A stretch of 64,000 nucleotides of DNA from Caulobacter sp. GTDB taxonomy: Bacteria; Pseudomonadota; Alphaproteobacteria; Caulobacterales; Caulobacteraceae. The stretch spans positions 124,001 to 188,000 of the forward strand of contig NZ_JAGIBH010000004.1 in NCBI RefSeq assembly GCF_017744445.1, in the 5' to 3' direction. The notes beneath the pieces are model-generated. The model was not told the origin of the DNA. It searched no databases and was given only the letters and a program-made list of their open reading frames with translations. Each line of letters starts with the position of its first letter. Position 1 is the first letter of the stretch. The position numbers were made by a program, and so were the translations under genes. Of this stretch, positions 23,999-32,215 are shown one piece after another.

Positions 23999-24517
23999 AT
24001 GTCGGCGGCGCTGGAAAAGCTGCGCTTTTTGCTGGTGGACGATAACCAGCATATCCGCTCGATCGTCTCGGCCATCCTCAAGGGTGTCGGCGTCCGCCAC
24101 ATCCGCGAGGCCATGGACGGCGCCGAGGGCTTGCAGATCCTGCGCGACTGGCAGACCGACATCGCCATTGTCGACTTCAAGATGTCGCCGCTGGACGGGG
24201 TGCAGTTCACCCAGCTGGTCCGCAACTCGCCCGACAGCGTCGACCCGTTCCTGCCGATCATCATGCTGACTGGCTTTGCCGAACGTCACCGTGTGTTCGA
24301 GGCTCGCGACGCCGGCGTGACCGAGGTGGTGGTCAAGCCGGTGACCGCCCGCTCGCTGCTGGATCGCATCAATACGGTGATCTACCACCCGCGGCCGTTC
24401 ATCCGCTCGGCCGACTATTTCGGCCCGTGCCGCCGTCGCCGTGTCGACCCGCACCATCCCGGCCCCTTCCGCCGCGCCGACGAGAAGGACGCGGCCTCGG
24501 GCACGCTGGAGATCTAG
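23999..24517 (+). CDS. Single-domain response regulator
   Basis: 172 aa, ATG preceded by AGGAGGCGG. Receiver domain residues about 8-128: acidic pair in LLVDDN, phospho-acceptor Asp59 in IAIVDFKM, Thr in IIMLTGF, Lys in EVVVKPVT. A 45-residue basic tail follows with YFGPCRRRR, a motif shared by many alphaproteobacterial CheY-like proteins (usually FGPDRRR). There is no output domain, so it acts by protein contact. The cognate kinase is not encoded nearby. Its stop overlaps the stop of the convergent acyltransferase. Confidence 0.9.
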   Translation: MSAALEKLRFLLVDDNQHIRSIVSAILKGVGVRHIREAMDGAEGLQILRDWQTDIAIVDFKMSPLDGVQFTQLVRNSPDSVDPFLPIIMLTGFAERHRVFEARDAGVTEVVVKPVTARSLLDRINTVIYHPRPFIRSADYFGPCRRRRVDPHHPGPFRRADEKDAASGTLEI

Positions 24518-25464
24518 GCTCCCTCTCCGCCTGCCGCCGCGCGTTCGCGCTCGGCCAGCTCCGCATAGACCTCGTTCGGCCAGCGCCGGTGGACCCAGAA
24601 CCACTCGGCCGGCCGCTCGCGGATGCGATCCTCCATGAAGGCGTTGATCATCCGCACCCCGGCCTCGATATCGGCCGTGCGATCGCCGGTGCTGGGCGGG
24701 ACGATCGGCTCGTGCACCACCGCCCGGAAATAAGCGCCCTTCACCCGCTGCACCGACATGGTCTGCAGGACCGTGCCAAAACGGATCGCCAGACGCGTGG
24801 GCCCCGGCGCGGTGCGGGAATCGTGGCCGAAGAACGGGGCCGCCACGCCGCTGTTGAACTTCTGGTCGTTCATCAGCGCGACCGACCTGCCCTCGTTCAT
24901 GCCCCGCAGCAGCTCACGCGAGCCGTCGCCGCCCTTGGGCGCGAACAGGCGCACGCCATAACGGAAGCGGCTGTCGCGGATGCGCTTGTCGACATAGGGA
25001 TTGTTGGCCGCGCGATAGGTCATCTCGCAGATCACGCCGCTGTCGACGATGGCGGCCGGCATGACCTCCCAGTTCGACAGGTGGCCTGAGACGAACACCA
25101 CCGGGATCTTCTGCTCGGCGATCTCATTCAGGCGCTCGGCGTTGACCACCTCGACCCGGCCGGTCGACGGCAAGATCTTGTCCATCAACGGGAATTCGGC
25201 GAACGAACGGCCCAGCCCCTCCCACTGCTCCTCCAGGATGCGGGCGTGCCAGGCGGCGTCCTTGTCGGGGAAGGCCAGCTTCAGATTGCGCGTGGCGACC
25301 TTGTGCGCCCCGCTCATCGGCCCGAACGTCTTGCCCAGCCAACCACCGAAGTCCGAGGCGCGGTCCACGCCCATCAGGCGCACCGCGCCGATAAAGAGGT
25401 CGAAGCCCAAGGCCTCCAACCGCCACAGAAGGTCCTGAACCCAAGGCTGACGCTTATCCGACAT
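24514..25464 (-). CDS. LpxL/HtrB-type lipid A acyltransferase
   Basis: 316 aa from the ATG at 25464. The family's H-x4-E motif is present in VSGHLSNWEVM, with later motifs ALMNDQKFNSGVAAPFFG and the C-terminal WFWVHRRWPNE. A weak membrane-associated helix lies near residue 20-35. It transfers a secondary acyl chain to lipid A on the inner face of the inner membrane. Which position or chain length is used cannot be said. Confidence 0.9.
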   Translation of the reverse strand: MSDKRQPWVQDLLWRLEALGFDLFIGAVRLMGVDRASDFGGWLGKTFGPMSGAHKVATRNLKLAFPDKDAAWHARILEEQWEGLGRSFAEFPLMDKILPSTGRVEVVNAERLNEIAEQKIPVVFVSGHLSNWEVMPAAIVDSGVICEMTYRAANNPYVDKRIRDSRFRYGVRLFAPKGGDGSRELLRGMNEGRSVALMNDQKFNSGVAAPFFGHDSRTAPGPTRLAIRFGTVLQTMSVQRVKGAYFRAVVHEPIVPPSTGDRTADIEAGVRMINAFMEDRIRERPAEWFWVHRRWPNEVYAELAERERAAAGGEGA

Positions 25465-25540
25465 GGCTCCTAAGTAGGCTGCCCCGCACGTATCGCGCAA
25501 CGTGGCTTCGCCCGGCACGCGACTTGCGGCTGTCAGCCCA

Positions 25541-25564
25541 GACCGTTCCGTTTCGGGACGGGTC
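25541..25564 (+). promoter_or_regulatory. Imperfect dyad upstream of PhrR-like regulator
   Basis: GACCGTTCCG at 25541-25550 faces CGGGACGGGTC at 25554-25564 with one bulge, 26 bases before the regulator's start codon. Possible autoregulatory site. Confidence 0.3.
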
Positions 25565-25590
25565 GAGAAAAGCTAGGGGGCACGGCTTCC

Positions 25591-25980
25591 ATGGGTAACG
25601 ACATCGATACGCATCTGGGCAAGCGTCTGCGTCGCCGCCGTCGTCTGCTGGGCCTGACCCAGCAACAACTGGCGGGGGCCGTCGGCGTTCGGTTCCAGCA
25701 GATCCAAAAGTACGAGTGCGGCGCCAACCGCATCTCCGCCGCGCGTCTGTGGCAACTGTCCGAGGCCCTGGAAGTGCCGGTTGGCTACTTCTACGACGGC
25801 CTGTCGGACGTGCGCCGCGAGAACACCGGCGAGTCGGCCGAGGGCGGCGAAATGTTCGCGCGCAAGGAGACGCTGGACCTGATCCGCGCCTACTACCTGC
25901 TGGGCGAGCGTCCGCGCCGTCGCCTGCTGGACCTGGCCAAGTCGCTGAACGGCGGCGGTCCCGAGCACGCCGACGCGTAA
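25591..25980 (+). CDS. XRE-family regulator (PhrR/PraR-like)
   Basis: 129 aa. The HTH spans residues about 11-65 (GLTQQQLAGAVGVRFQQIQKYECGANRISAAR in part), preceded by a very basic RLRRRRRLL. The C-terminus (ETLDLIRAYYLLGERPRRRLLDLAKSL) is the short helical tail seen in the PhrR/PraR group of alphaproteobacteria. Those proteins repress quorum-sensing, stress or attachment genes in rhizobia. It is divergent from the acyltransferase gene and 51 bases upstream of hisN. Confidence 0.85.
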   Translation: MGNDIDTHLGKRLRRRRRLLGLTQQQLAGAVGVRFQQIQKYECGANRISAARLWQLSEALEVPVGYFYDGLSDVRRENTGESAEGGEMFARKETLDLIRAYYLLGERPRRRLLDLAKSLNGGGPEHADA

Positions 25981-26031
25981 GTTGTCCGTGTGAGCTAGCG
26001 TACCTAGGGCGGGGGCGTTAAACCCCGCCCC

Positions 26032-26868
26032 ATGACGCTCTCCGCTGACACGCTCGCGGCGCTCGACGCCTTCATCATCGACCTGAACCGCGCTTCGGCG
26101 CAGGTGATCCTGCCGCTGTTCCGGGCCGACCACGGCCTTGAGGACAAGGGGGCGGGCAAGAACCTGCCGCGTGACACCCACGCGGCGTTCGACCCGGTGA
26201 CCGAGGCCGACCGCGGCGCGGAAGCGGCGATCCGCAAGCTGATCACCGAGCGCTATCCCGAGCACGGCGTGATCGGTGAAGAGTACGGCGAGGACCGTCC
26301 GGACGCCGAGTTCGTCTGGGTTCTGGACCCGATCGACGGCACGCGCGCCTTCATCTCGGGCCTGCCGCTGTGGACCACTCTGATCGGCCTGCGCCATCAG
26401 GGTCGCCCCGTGCTGGGCTCGATCGGTCAGCCCTATATGGACGAGATCTTCGTCGGCCACGCTGGCGGCTCTCGCCTGTTGGCGCGCGGCCAGGAGACGC
26501 CGCTGCGCGTGCGCGAATGCGCCGACCTGACCGACGCCGTCATCGCCACCACCGACGCCGACGCCTGCTTCGACGGGGCCGAGCGCGGCGCCTGGCTGCA
26601 GGTGCGCGCGGCCGCCAAGCTGGCGCGCCAGGGCTGCGACGCCTATGCCTACGCCATGGTCGCCATGGGCAAGATGGACATGGTCATCGAGGCCGGCCTG
26701 AAGTCCTGGGATATCGAGGCCGCCATCCCCCTGATCGAAGGCGCTGGTGGCCTGGTCACCAACTGGCGCGGCGAGCCCATCGGCCCGAACGGCGGCCAGA
26801 TGGTCATCTCCGGCGACCGCCGTCCGCTGGACGAGGCGCTGGTCAGTCTGAAACGTTCGGCGAAATAA
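26032..26868 (+). CDS. hisN: Histidinol-phosphatase (inositol monophosphatase family)
   Basis: 278 aa with all metal-binding motifs of the family: Asp in FDPVTEADRGAE, Glu pair in VIGEEYGED, DPIDGTRAF and the late Asp in SWDIEAAIPLIEGAGG. The closest remembered type is the actinobacterial/alphaproteobacterial HisN, which removes phosphate from L-histidinol phosphate. Inositol monophosphatase or CysQ-type activity remains possible without biochemical data. Its last 26 bases overlap the convergent hydrolase gene. Confidence 0.85.
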   Translation: MTLSADTLAALDAFIIDLNRASAQVILPLFRADHGLEDKGAGKNLPRDTHAAFDPVTEADRGAEAAIRKLITERYPEHGVIGEEYGEDRPDAEFVWVLDPIDGTRAFISGLPLWTTLIGLRHQGRPVLGSIGQPYMDEIFVGHAGGSRLLARGQETPLRVRECADLTDAVIATTDADACFDGAERGAWLQVRAAAKLARQGCDAYAYAMVAMGKMDMVIEAGLKSWDIEAAIPLIEGAGGLVTNWRGEPIGPNGGQMVISGDRRPLDEALVSLKRSAK

Positions 26869-27826
26869 GCGGCTCGCGCGGCGCAACGGGATCGACGGTC
26901 TCGTCGAACGCCTTCCAGAAGATGGCGCGACGGGGATCGGTCTCGATCAAAACCTCGTGGAACGCGCCGGGGACCTCGACATAGCGGCCCTTGCGGATGC
27001 GCCCTGCGATCGCCTGGGCGTCTGAATTCAGCACGCGGTTGTCGAGTTCGGCCCCGACGATGGTGACCGGCGTGGCGATGGCCTCGACGCCCTTGCTGGT
27101 CCTCAGCCAGGCGCAGGCCGAGATGGCGAAATCCGCCCAGCCCCAGGTCATGCCGCCCAGCGCGATCTCGGGATCCGCGCGCAGCTGGTTCTGGTAACGA
27201 TCGTAGCGCGTCTCGTCGTGGGTCAGGCCATCGCCCTGGAAGGTCTGGACCAGCGGATCGTAGGGCGCCGACACATAGTCCCCGGCCCTGCCGATACGGG
27301 ACATGGTCCAGGCCAGGGGTTTGGCCAGCCAGGGCGGCACGCCGGCCGTGTTGAGGCCCAGCATGGGCGCCGACAGCACCGTGGCCGAAAACCGCGTCTC
27401 GCCGTGGGCCAGGGCCAGCATGGTCAGGCAGCCGCCCATCGAGTGGGAGACCGCGACCCACGGCTTGGGCATCCGCGTCTCGAACGCGTCGAGCAGCGCC
27501 TTGTAGTCGGCGATGAAGGTCTTGAAGCCCCGGGCGTGGCCCCTGAGGCGGTCCGGCAGCGCGCGGGCCGACAGCCCCTGCCCTCGCCAGTCATGCAGCA
27601 GCACAGCGAAGCCGCGCGCCAGGAGGTCGTCGACGACTTCGAAATACTTCTCAAGCGGCTCGCTGCGCCCGGGGCTGAGCACCACCGTTCCGCGCGCGGG
27701 ACCATCCGGGAAAAACGTCGCGGCGCGGAGGGTCGCCCCATCCGCGCCGCGAAACCATTCGGCCTTGCCAGAAGCGGGAACCGGAGCCTCGGGTGTCGAG
27801 ACCAGACGCGCCGGTTCTTCCGTCAT
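26843..27826 (-). CDS. Alpha/beta hydrolase (lysophospholipase/monoglyceride lipase-like)
   Basis: 327 aa, no signal peptide. Nucleophile Ser in AVSHSMGGCLTML, oxyanion loop VVLSPGRSEPLEKY, Asp in IVGAELDNRVLN and His in VPGAFHEVLIE. The overall plan (HDWRGQGLSARAL, long lid region) is that of PldB-type lysophospholipases. It probably hydrolyses monoacylglycerols or lysophospholipids. Its 3' end overlaps hisN; the SCP2-domain gene lies just upstream on the same strand (7 bases), so the two may form a lipid-related unit. Confidence 0.88.
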   Translation of the reverse strand: MTEEPARLVSTPEAPVPASGKAEWFRGADGATLRAATFFPDGPARGTVVLSPGRSEPLEKYFEVVDDLLARGFAVLLHDWRGQGLSARALPDRLRGHARGFKTFIADYKALLDAFETRMPKPWVAVSHSMGGCLTMLALAHGETRFSATVLSAPMLGLNTAGVPPWLAKPLAWTMSRIGRAGDYVSAPYDPLVQTFQGDGLTHDETRYDRYQNQLRADPEIALGGMTWGWADFAISACAWLRTSKGVEAIATPVTIVGAELDNRVLNSDAQAIAGRIRKGRYVEVPGAFHEVLIETDPRRAIFWKAFDETVDPVAPREPLISPNVSD

Positions 27827-27833
27827 CTTCGGC

Positions 27834-28142
27834 TTAGCGCATCTTGGCGAACAGAGCGCCCATCTTGGGCTGCAGGGCCATGGCCGTGCCCATGTCCGAC
27901 AGCTTCAGCTTGCCCGTCATGACGGCCATGGTCGGGTCCAGCGAGCCGGCGCCGATGGCCAGCAGGTCGTCCAGGCTGAGCGTCATGGTCAGGTCGGCCG
28001 GCTTGTCTTCGTTGGTCACCGAACCGCCGTCGATGTGAATGACGCCGGCGTCCTTCAGGTCGAACTTCAGGCTCTTGCCCAGGCCGCTGTCGTCGCCCAC
28101 GGCGCCCTTGATGCGGTCGGTGATCTCTTGAATCGTGGCCAT
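27834..28142 (-). CDS. SCP2 sterol-binding domain protein
   Basis: 102 aa, a single SCP2 fold: IHIDGGSVTNEDKPADLTMTL, LDDLLAIGAGSLDP, MAVMTGKLKLSDM and a hydrophobic C-terminus. Bacterial SCP2 proteins bind fatty acyl or other lipid ligands in a hydrophobic tunnel. It sits immediately before the lipase-like gene on the same strand, consistent with a lipid role. Confidence 0.9.
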   Translation of the reverse strand: MATIQEITDRIKGAVGDDSGLGKSLKFDLKDAGVIHIDGGSVTNEDKPADLTMTLSLDDLLAIGAGSLDPTMAVMTGKLKLSDMGTAMALQPKMGALFAKMR

Positions 28143-28300
28143 ATGCGCGATCTCCCTCTGCGCGAGTTGTTACGAAAAGCTAGACCGGGCCGCCCGGTTA
28201 AGTAAACACCGTTCAGACGACCCAGGCTGTTATTTCTTCCCCTGATAGAAGGCGACCCTAGTCGGGGTTTTTGTCAACTTTACCTGCGCGGCAGGCCCCG

Positions 28301-29194
28301 TCATTTCGGCTTCATGAACTTGAGGGTCATGCGGTCGCTCTCGCCGATCGCGTCGTACTTGGCGTGGTCGAAGCCGGGTTCGGCCGGCTCGCCGCGCGGC
28401 GCCGACAGGCGCGTGGGCGGCAGGGTCCAGACGCCGAACGGATGGTCCTTGGTGTCCTTGGCGTTGGCGTTGATCTCGCTGGCCGCGACCAGCACGAAGC
28501 CGGCCTCCTTGGCCATCTGGATCACGTAGTCCTGCTGGACATAGCCGTCCTCGGCCAGCACGTCCTGCACCCGGCCCGGCTCGCCGCGGTGCTCCTCGAC
28601 GCCCAGGATGCCGCCGGGCTTCAGAGCCGCCAGGGCGTCCTTGAAGGCCTTCTCGGCGATGCCGCCGGCCATCCAGTTGTGCAGGTTGCGCAGGAAGAGG
28701 ACGAGGTCGACCGTGCCGCCCGGCGCCACCGGACCGCTGGTGGGGCCGAAGGCGGTGAACTGCACGTCGCCATAGACCTTCTTCTTCTCGGTCAGCTTGC
28801 GACGATAGCCCTCGGCGATCTCGGCGGCGGCCGGATCGGCGGGGTCGGTCTGCAGCAGGGCCTCGTAAAGGTGACCCTTCGTGTCGGCCAGGTACGGCGC
28901 CAGGATATCGGTGTACCAGCCCGCCCCGGGCCAAAACTCCACGACCGTCTGGCCGGGCTTGAGATCCCAGAACTTCAGCGTCTCGACGGGATGGCGCCAG
29001 ACGTCGCGCGCGCGGTCCTCGGACCGGCGCCAGTCGCCGGCCACCACCGCCTCGATCGTCTTGGGCCCGGCCTTCTCGGCGGCTTTCGCCTCGACCTTGG
29101 CCGGATCGTTCTTCTTGCCGCAAGCGGTGAGCGCCAGCGCACTAACGCCGGCCAGCACCCCACGCCGCGACCAATTCCGAGCTGGAAGCATCAT
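28301..29194 (-). CDS. Exported methyltransferase-fold lipoprotein
   Basis: 297 aa, ATG preceded by GGGGGAATG. The N-terminus combines a Tat-like SRRGVLAG with a lipobox LTAC (NWSRRGVLAGVSALALTAC), so a lipoprotein facing the periplasm is predicted. The rest is a class I methyltransferase fold of the COG4798 type: VVEFWPGAGWYTDILAPYL stands for the SAM-binding loop and LFLRNLHNWMAGG, LKPGGILGVEEHRGEP for later strands; DTKDHPFGVWTLPPT is shared with the next gene. Because SAM is not expected outside the cytoplasm, its true role is unclear. Confidence 0.83.
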   Translation of the reverse strand: MMLPARNWSRRGVLAGVSALALTACGKKNDPAKVEAKAAEKAGPKTIEAVVAGDWRRSEDRARDVWRHPVETLKFWDLKPGQTVVEFWPGAGWYTDILAPYLADTKGHLYEALLQTDPADPAAAEIAEGYRRKLTEKKKVYGDVQFTAFGPTSGPVAPGGTVDLVLFLRNLHNWMAGGIAEKAFKDALAALKPGGILGVEEHRGEPGRVQDVLAEDGYVQQDYVIQMAKEAGFVLVAASEINANAKDTKDHPFGVWTLPPTRLSAPRGEPAEPGFDHAKYDAIGESDRMTLKFMKPK

Positions 29195-29240
29195 TCCCCC
29201 GTAACGCGTCCAGCAAGATGCCGGTCGACCTTGGCCAAAG

Positions 29241-30083
29241 TCAGGCCGGCTTCTTGAAGCGCAGGGTCATGCGGTCGCTTTCGCCGATCGCGTCGTACTT
29301 GGCGCGATCGAAGCTGGGATTGGCCGGCTGGCCGCCCGGCGCGGTGCGCTTGGTCGGCGGCAGGGTCCAGACGCCAAAGGGATGGTCCTTGGTGTCCTTG
29401 GGATTGGCGTTGATCTCGGACTTGGCGTCCAGCTTGAAGCCGGCCTTCTCGGCCAGGGCGATCACGGTGGCGGTGTTCAGGTAACCGTCGGCGCCGGCGT
29501 CCTTTTCCGAGCGCGGGTCGGCGCGGTGATCCTCGATGGCCAGGATGCCGCCCGGCTTCAGCACCGCGAAGAAGTCGGCGAACACCTTGTCGGCCATGCC
29601 CGGCGCCTGGGTCCAGTTGTGGACGTTGCGGGCGGTCAAAACGAGGTCGGCCGAGCCCGGCGCGCCCAGCGGGCCCGAGACCGCGCCGAAATTGGCGTAT
29701 TGCGGCTTGCCGTACTTGGCGGGATCGGAGAACCGAGTCTCGAAGTCGGCGCGGCCTTTCTTGGCCCCTTCCGAGATCTTCGGGTTCGACAGGTCGGCGA
29801 CGGCGGCGACGTACGTGCCGCCCGTGGCCTTGGCGTACGGAGCCAGTATCTCGGTCCAGTAGCCGCCGCCGGGCGAGATCTCGATCACGGTCTGCTTGGG
29901 CTTGAGGCCCCAGAAGTCCAGGCTCTCGACCGGGTGGCGCGCGCCGTCGCGGGCGACGTCGCCAGCGGGGCGGTTCGGCGAGGCGACGGCGGCCTTCAGG
30001 GCCGCATCGGTGGAAGCGAAGGCGGCGGGCGCGGCCAGGGTCAGGGCGGCGGCCAGCAACAGGACGTGACGGCGAAGCGGCAT
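29241..30083 (-). CDS. Exported methyltransferase-fold protein, paralogue
   Basis: 280 aa from the ATG at 30083, chosen because it gives a clean Sec signal peptide (MPLRRHVLLLAAALTLAAPAAFA). The fold matches the downstream gene: VIEISPGGGYWTEILAPYA, LVLTARNVHNW, LKPGGILAIEDHRADP, DTKDHPFGVWTLPPT and the shared ending YDAIGESDRMTLRF. The glycine-rich loop is more canonical here. The pair is a tandem duplication on one strand 46 bases apart. A longer frame to 30200 exists but would overlap the Hsp20 promoter. Confidence 0.83.
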   Translation of the reverse strand: MPLRRHVLLLAAALTLAAPAAFASTDAALKAAVASPNRPAGDVARDGARHPVESLDFWGLKPKQTVIEISPGGGYWTEILAPYAKATGGTYVAAVADLSNPKISEGAKKGRADFETRFSDPAKYGKPQYANFGAVSGPLGAPGSADLVLTARNVHNWTQAPGMADKVFADFFAVLKPGGILAIEDHRADPRSEKDAGADGYLNTATVIALAEKAGFKLDAKSEINANPKDTKDHPFGVWTLPPTKRTAPGGQPANPSFDRAKYDAIGESDRMTLRFKKPA

Positions 30084-30174
30084 GGGGACGTGTCCTTCGG
30101 CGAAGATTGGAGGCGCGACCTTAGCCGGGGGAACCGGTGCGTCAAACGATTCACGTTCTTTGAGCTGGAGCCCC

Positions 30175-30202
30175 CTTGAACCCGAAAATCCGCTCACCAA
30201 CT
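30175..30202 (+). promoter_or_regulatory. Predicted heat-shock sigma-32 promoter of hsp20
   Basis: CTTGAA at 30175-30180 and CCAACT at 30197-30202, 16 bases apart, close to the alphaproteobacterial RpoH pattern CTTGAA-N16/17-CCANAT (5 of 6 in the -10). It would give a leader of about 110 bases. Confidence 0.6.
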
Positions 30203-30289
30203 AGTTTCACGAAGGCGCTGGAAACCCGGGCCTTCCGGACCACCTGGCGATGCCGATTTCGGGTCGCCGACGGGACGAACATTCAAAGA

Positions 30290-30309
30290 CCTTGCTTGAT
30301 AAGAAGGAT
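30290..30309 (+). ncRNA. ROSE-like RNA thermometer hairpin on the hsp20 ribosome binding site
   Basis: CCTT (30290-30293) pairs with AAGG (30304-30307) and CTT (30295-30297) with AAG (30301-30303), leaving a single bulged G at 30294 and a GAT loop. The AAGGAT Shine-Dalgarno is thus hidden. The UUGCU with bulged G opposite the Shine-Dalgarno is the hallmark of ROSE elements in alphaproteobacterial small heat-shock genes. Confidence 0.65.
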
Positions 30310-30317
30310 CTAGACCT

Positions 30318-30779
30318 ATGCGTACGATCGACCTTTCGCCCCTGTACCGCTCGCTCGTTGGCTTTGACCGCCTCGCCGACCAGCTGGACGCCGCCGCCCG
30401 CACCGAAGCGGCTTCGGGCTATCCCCCCTACAACATCGAACGCACCGGCGAGAACGACTACCGCATCGAGATCGCGGTGGCCGGTTTCAAGCCGGAAGAA
30501 CTGAACGTCGAGGTGAAGGAAAACCTGCTGACCGTCACCGGTCGCAAGGCCGCCAACGATGGCGACGCCAAGCAGTACCTGCACCGCGGGCTCGCCGAGC
30601 GTAACTTCGAGCGCAAGTTCCAGCTGACCGACTACCTGGTGGTGGTCGACGCCGATCTGTCGAACGGCCTGCTGTCGATCGCGCTGAAGCGTGAATTGCC
30701 GGAAGCCCTCAAGCCCCGCACCGTGGAGATCAAGTCGGCTCCGTCCTCGACCCTGATCGAAGGCGAAAAGGCCGCCTAA
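30318..30779 (+). CDS. Small heat-shock protein Hsp20
   Basis: 153 aa. The alpha-crystallin domain spans about residues 38-135: YNIERTGENDYRIEIAVAGF, LNVEVKENLLTVTGRK, YLHRGLAERNFERKFQL, LSNGLLSIALKRELPE, and the C-terminal IxI-type anchor region VEIKS. It prevents aggregation of unfolded proteins in the cytoplasm. A sigma-32 promoter and ROSE-like hairpin upstream predict heat induction at both transcription and translation. A terminator follows. Confidence 0.95.
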   Translation: MRTIDLSPLYRSLVGFDRLADQLDAAARTEAASGYPPYNIERTGENDYRIEIAVAGFKPEELNVEVKENLLTVTGRKAANDGDAKQYLHRGLAERNFERKFQLTDYLVVVDADLSNGLLSIALKRELPEALKPRTVEIKSAPSSTLIEGEKAA

Positions 30780-30821
30780 TCGGCGACCTCTGTTTCTGAT
30801 CCCCACTCCCCTCTGAACTTG

Positions 30822-30848
30822 GGCGGCGCAGCGATGCGCCGCCTTTTT
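30822..30848 (+). terminator. Rho-independent terminator after hsp20
   Basis: Perfect 9-bp stem GGCGGCGCA/TGCGCCGCC with GCGA loop and TTTTT tail, between convergent hsp20 and the pentapeptide gene. Confidence 0.9.
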
Positions 30849-30853
30849 CATGT

Positions 30854-32116
30854 TCAGCGCACGGAGAGGTCCAGGCCATGGACCCGGGTCAGGTCCACCT
30901 TGCGGAAGCTGGTCTTGCCGACACGCGCGCCGGTCAGGTCGGCTCCACGCAGGTCGGCGTCGTCGAACACCGCCTCGCTGAGGTCGGCGGCCTGGACCAT
31001 GGCGTAGCGCAGGCGGGCTGCTTGCAGGTTGGCCACGGTCTGGCGCTCGGGCCCCAGCGGCAGCGGCGCCAGGATCGCCTGGCGCAGGTCGGCCTTGGTC
31101 AGGTTGGCGCCGGTCAGGCGAGCCCCGCGCAGATCTGCGCCGCGCAGGTTGGCCCCGCGCAGGTCGGCGTTCTGCAGGTTCGCGCCTTGCAGCTGGACGC
31201 CCGACAGGTCCAGCCCCACCAGGCACGCGCCCTTGGCGTTCAGCGCGGTCAGGCGCAGGCCTTTCAGCCGATCGCCCAGCGGACGCAGGTCCTCGCCGTC
31301 GAGACGGGCCGGCTGGCCTTCCTTGCCGCCGGTCTGGCACCAGCGCTGATTGTCCATGCAACGCTTGTAGAGCTCTTCGGCCTTGGCCACCGCCTCGCGG
31401 GTCGAGGTCTGCAGCACGCCGTTCATGCTGGCGCCGCTGACGCGGGCGGTAGAGGTGTCGACCCCCGTCATCACCGCGCCCGACAGGTTCGCCCCTTCCA
31501 GGTTGGCGCCCTTGACGTCGGCCCCGTCCAGGATGGCCCCGGCCAGGTTGGCTTCCTTGAGGTTCGCGCCCGACAGCTTGGCGCCGCGCAGCGAGCAATC
31601 ACTAAAGTCGGCCTTGAACGCCGAGACGCCCTCGAACTGCGAGCCGTCCAGGGTGGCGCCCGAGAAGTTGACCTCGTCGACCTCGCCCTGGCGCGTCTCG
31701 TGACGCAGGGTGTCCAGCCCCTTGCGGGGATGCGGGATGGCGACCTGGCCTTCGCGGAAGTCGGCCTGGGTCAGGTCGGCCTGGGCCAGGTTGGCGCCGC
31801 GCAGGCAGGCGCCGCGCAGGTCGGCGCGCACCAGGGAGGCCTGGCGCATGTCGCTGGTCCGCAGGTCGCAGCCGAACAGGCTGGCGCGATCAAGCTTGGT
31901 GCGGACCATGCGGCAGCCTTCAAGGATGGAGGCGGTCAGGTCGGCGTCGGTCAAATTCCGAAACGACAGATCTAGGCCCGACAGCTGCACGAAGCGTAGG
32001 GAGGCGCGTTTGCCCCCCTGCTTGCCGGTAACGAATTTCTCGTGCGCCGTTACGATCATGTCGAGCTCGGCTTGGCTCAGGCGTCGCCGCCCGGCCACGC
32101 TTTGCGCGGCGTTCAT
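30854..32116 (-). CDS. Pentapeptide-repeat protein A
   Basis: 420 aa made of long runs of A(D/N)LxX repeats that fold as a right-handed quadrilateral beta-helix. Architecture: N-terminal helical cap (RRLSQAELDMIVTAHEKF), a GGKRASLRFVQLSGLDL entry motif, repeats to about 245, a helical interruption (AKAEELYKRCMDNQRW), a second entry motif (TGGKEGQPARLDGEDL), then repeats to the end. No signal peptide. A paralogue with the same two-part plan lies upstream on the same strand. The function is unknown; DNA mimicry (as in Qnr/MfpA) or scaffolding are known roles of other members. Confidence 0.85.
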   Translation of the reverse strand: MNAAQSVAGRRRLSQAELDMIVTAHEKFVTGKQGGKRASLRFVQLSGLDLSFRNLTDADLTASILEGCRMVRTKLDRASLFGCDLRTSDMRQASLVRADLRGACLRGANLAQADLTQADFREGQVAIPHPRKGLDTLRHETRQGEVDEVNFSGATLDGSQFEGVSAFKADFSDCSLRGAKLSGANLKEANLAGAILDGADVKGANLEGANLSGAVMTGVDTSTARVSGASMNGVLQTSTREAVAKAEELYKRCMDNQRWCQTGGKEGQPARLDGEDLRPLGDRLKGLRLTALNAKGACLVGLDLSGVQLQGANLQNADLRGANLRGADLRGARLTGANLTKADLRQAILAPLPLGPERQTVANLQAARLRYAMVQAADLSEAVFDDADLRGADLTGARVGKTSFRKVDLTRVHGLDLSVR

Positions 32117-32215
32117 AACGATGGTCCCCGTTAGTGTTCTTTTGTGTGTTACGCGGACTGTAGCGGCGATGGACGAGTGAACAGTTAAGCCTGCGTCCGA
32201 ATGTCGCGAAAATTT

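Noticed and set aside
28254..28273. Terminator-like GGGGTTTTT upstream of the first methyltransferase stop
   Set aside because: Stem of only 4 pairs with a poor loop; not reported as a feature.
30878..31975. 365-codon plus-strand frame opposite pentapeptide protein A
   Set aside because: Antisense of a repeat-coding gene; Val/Gln/Gly-rich repeats mirror the true protein's repeats.
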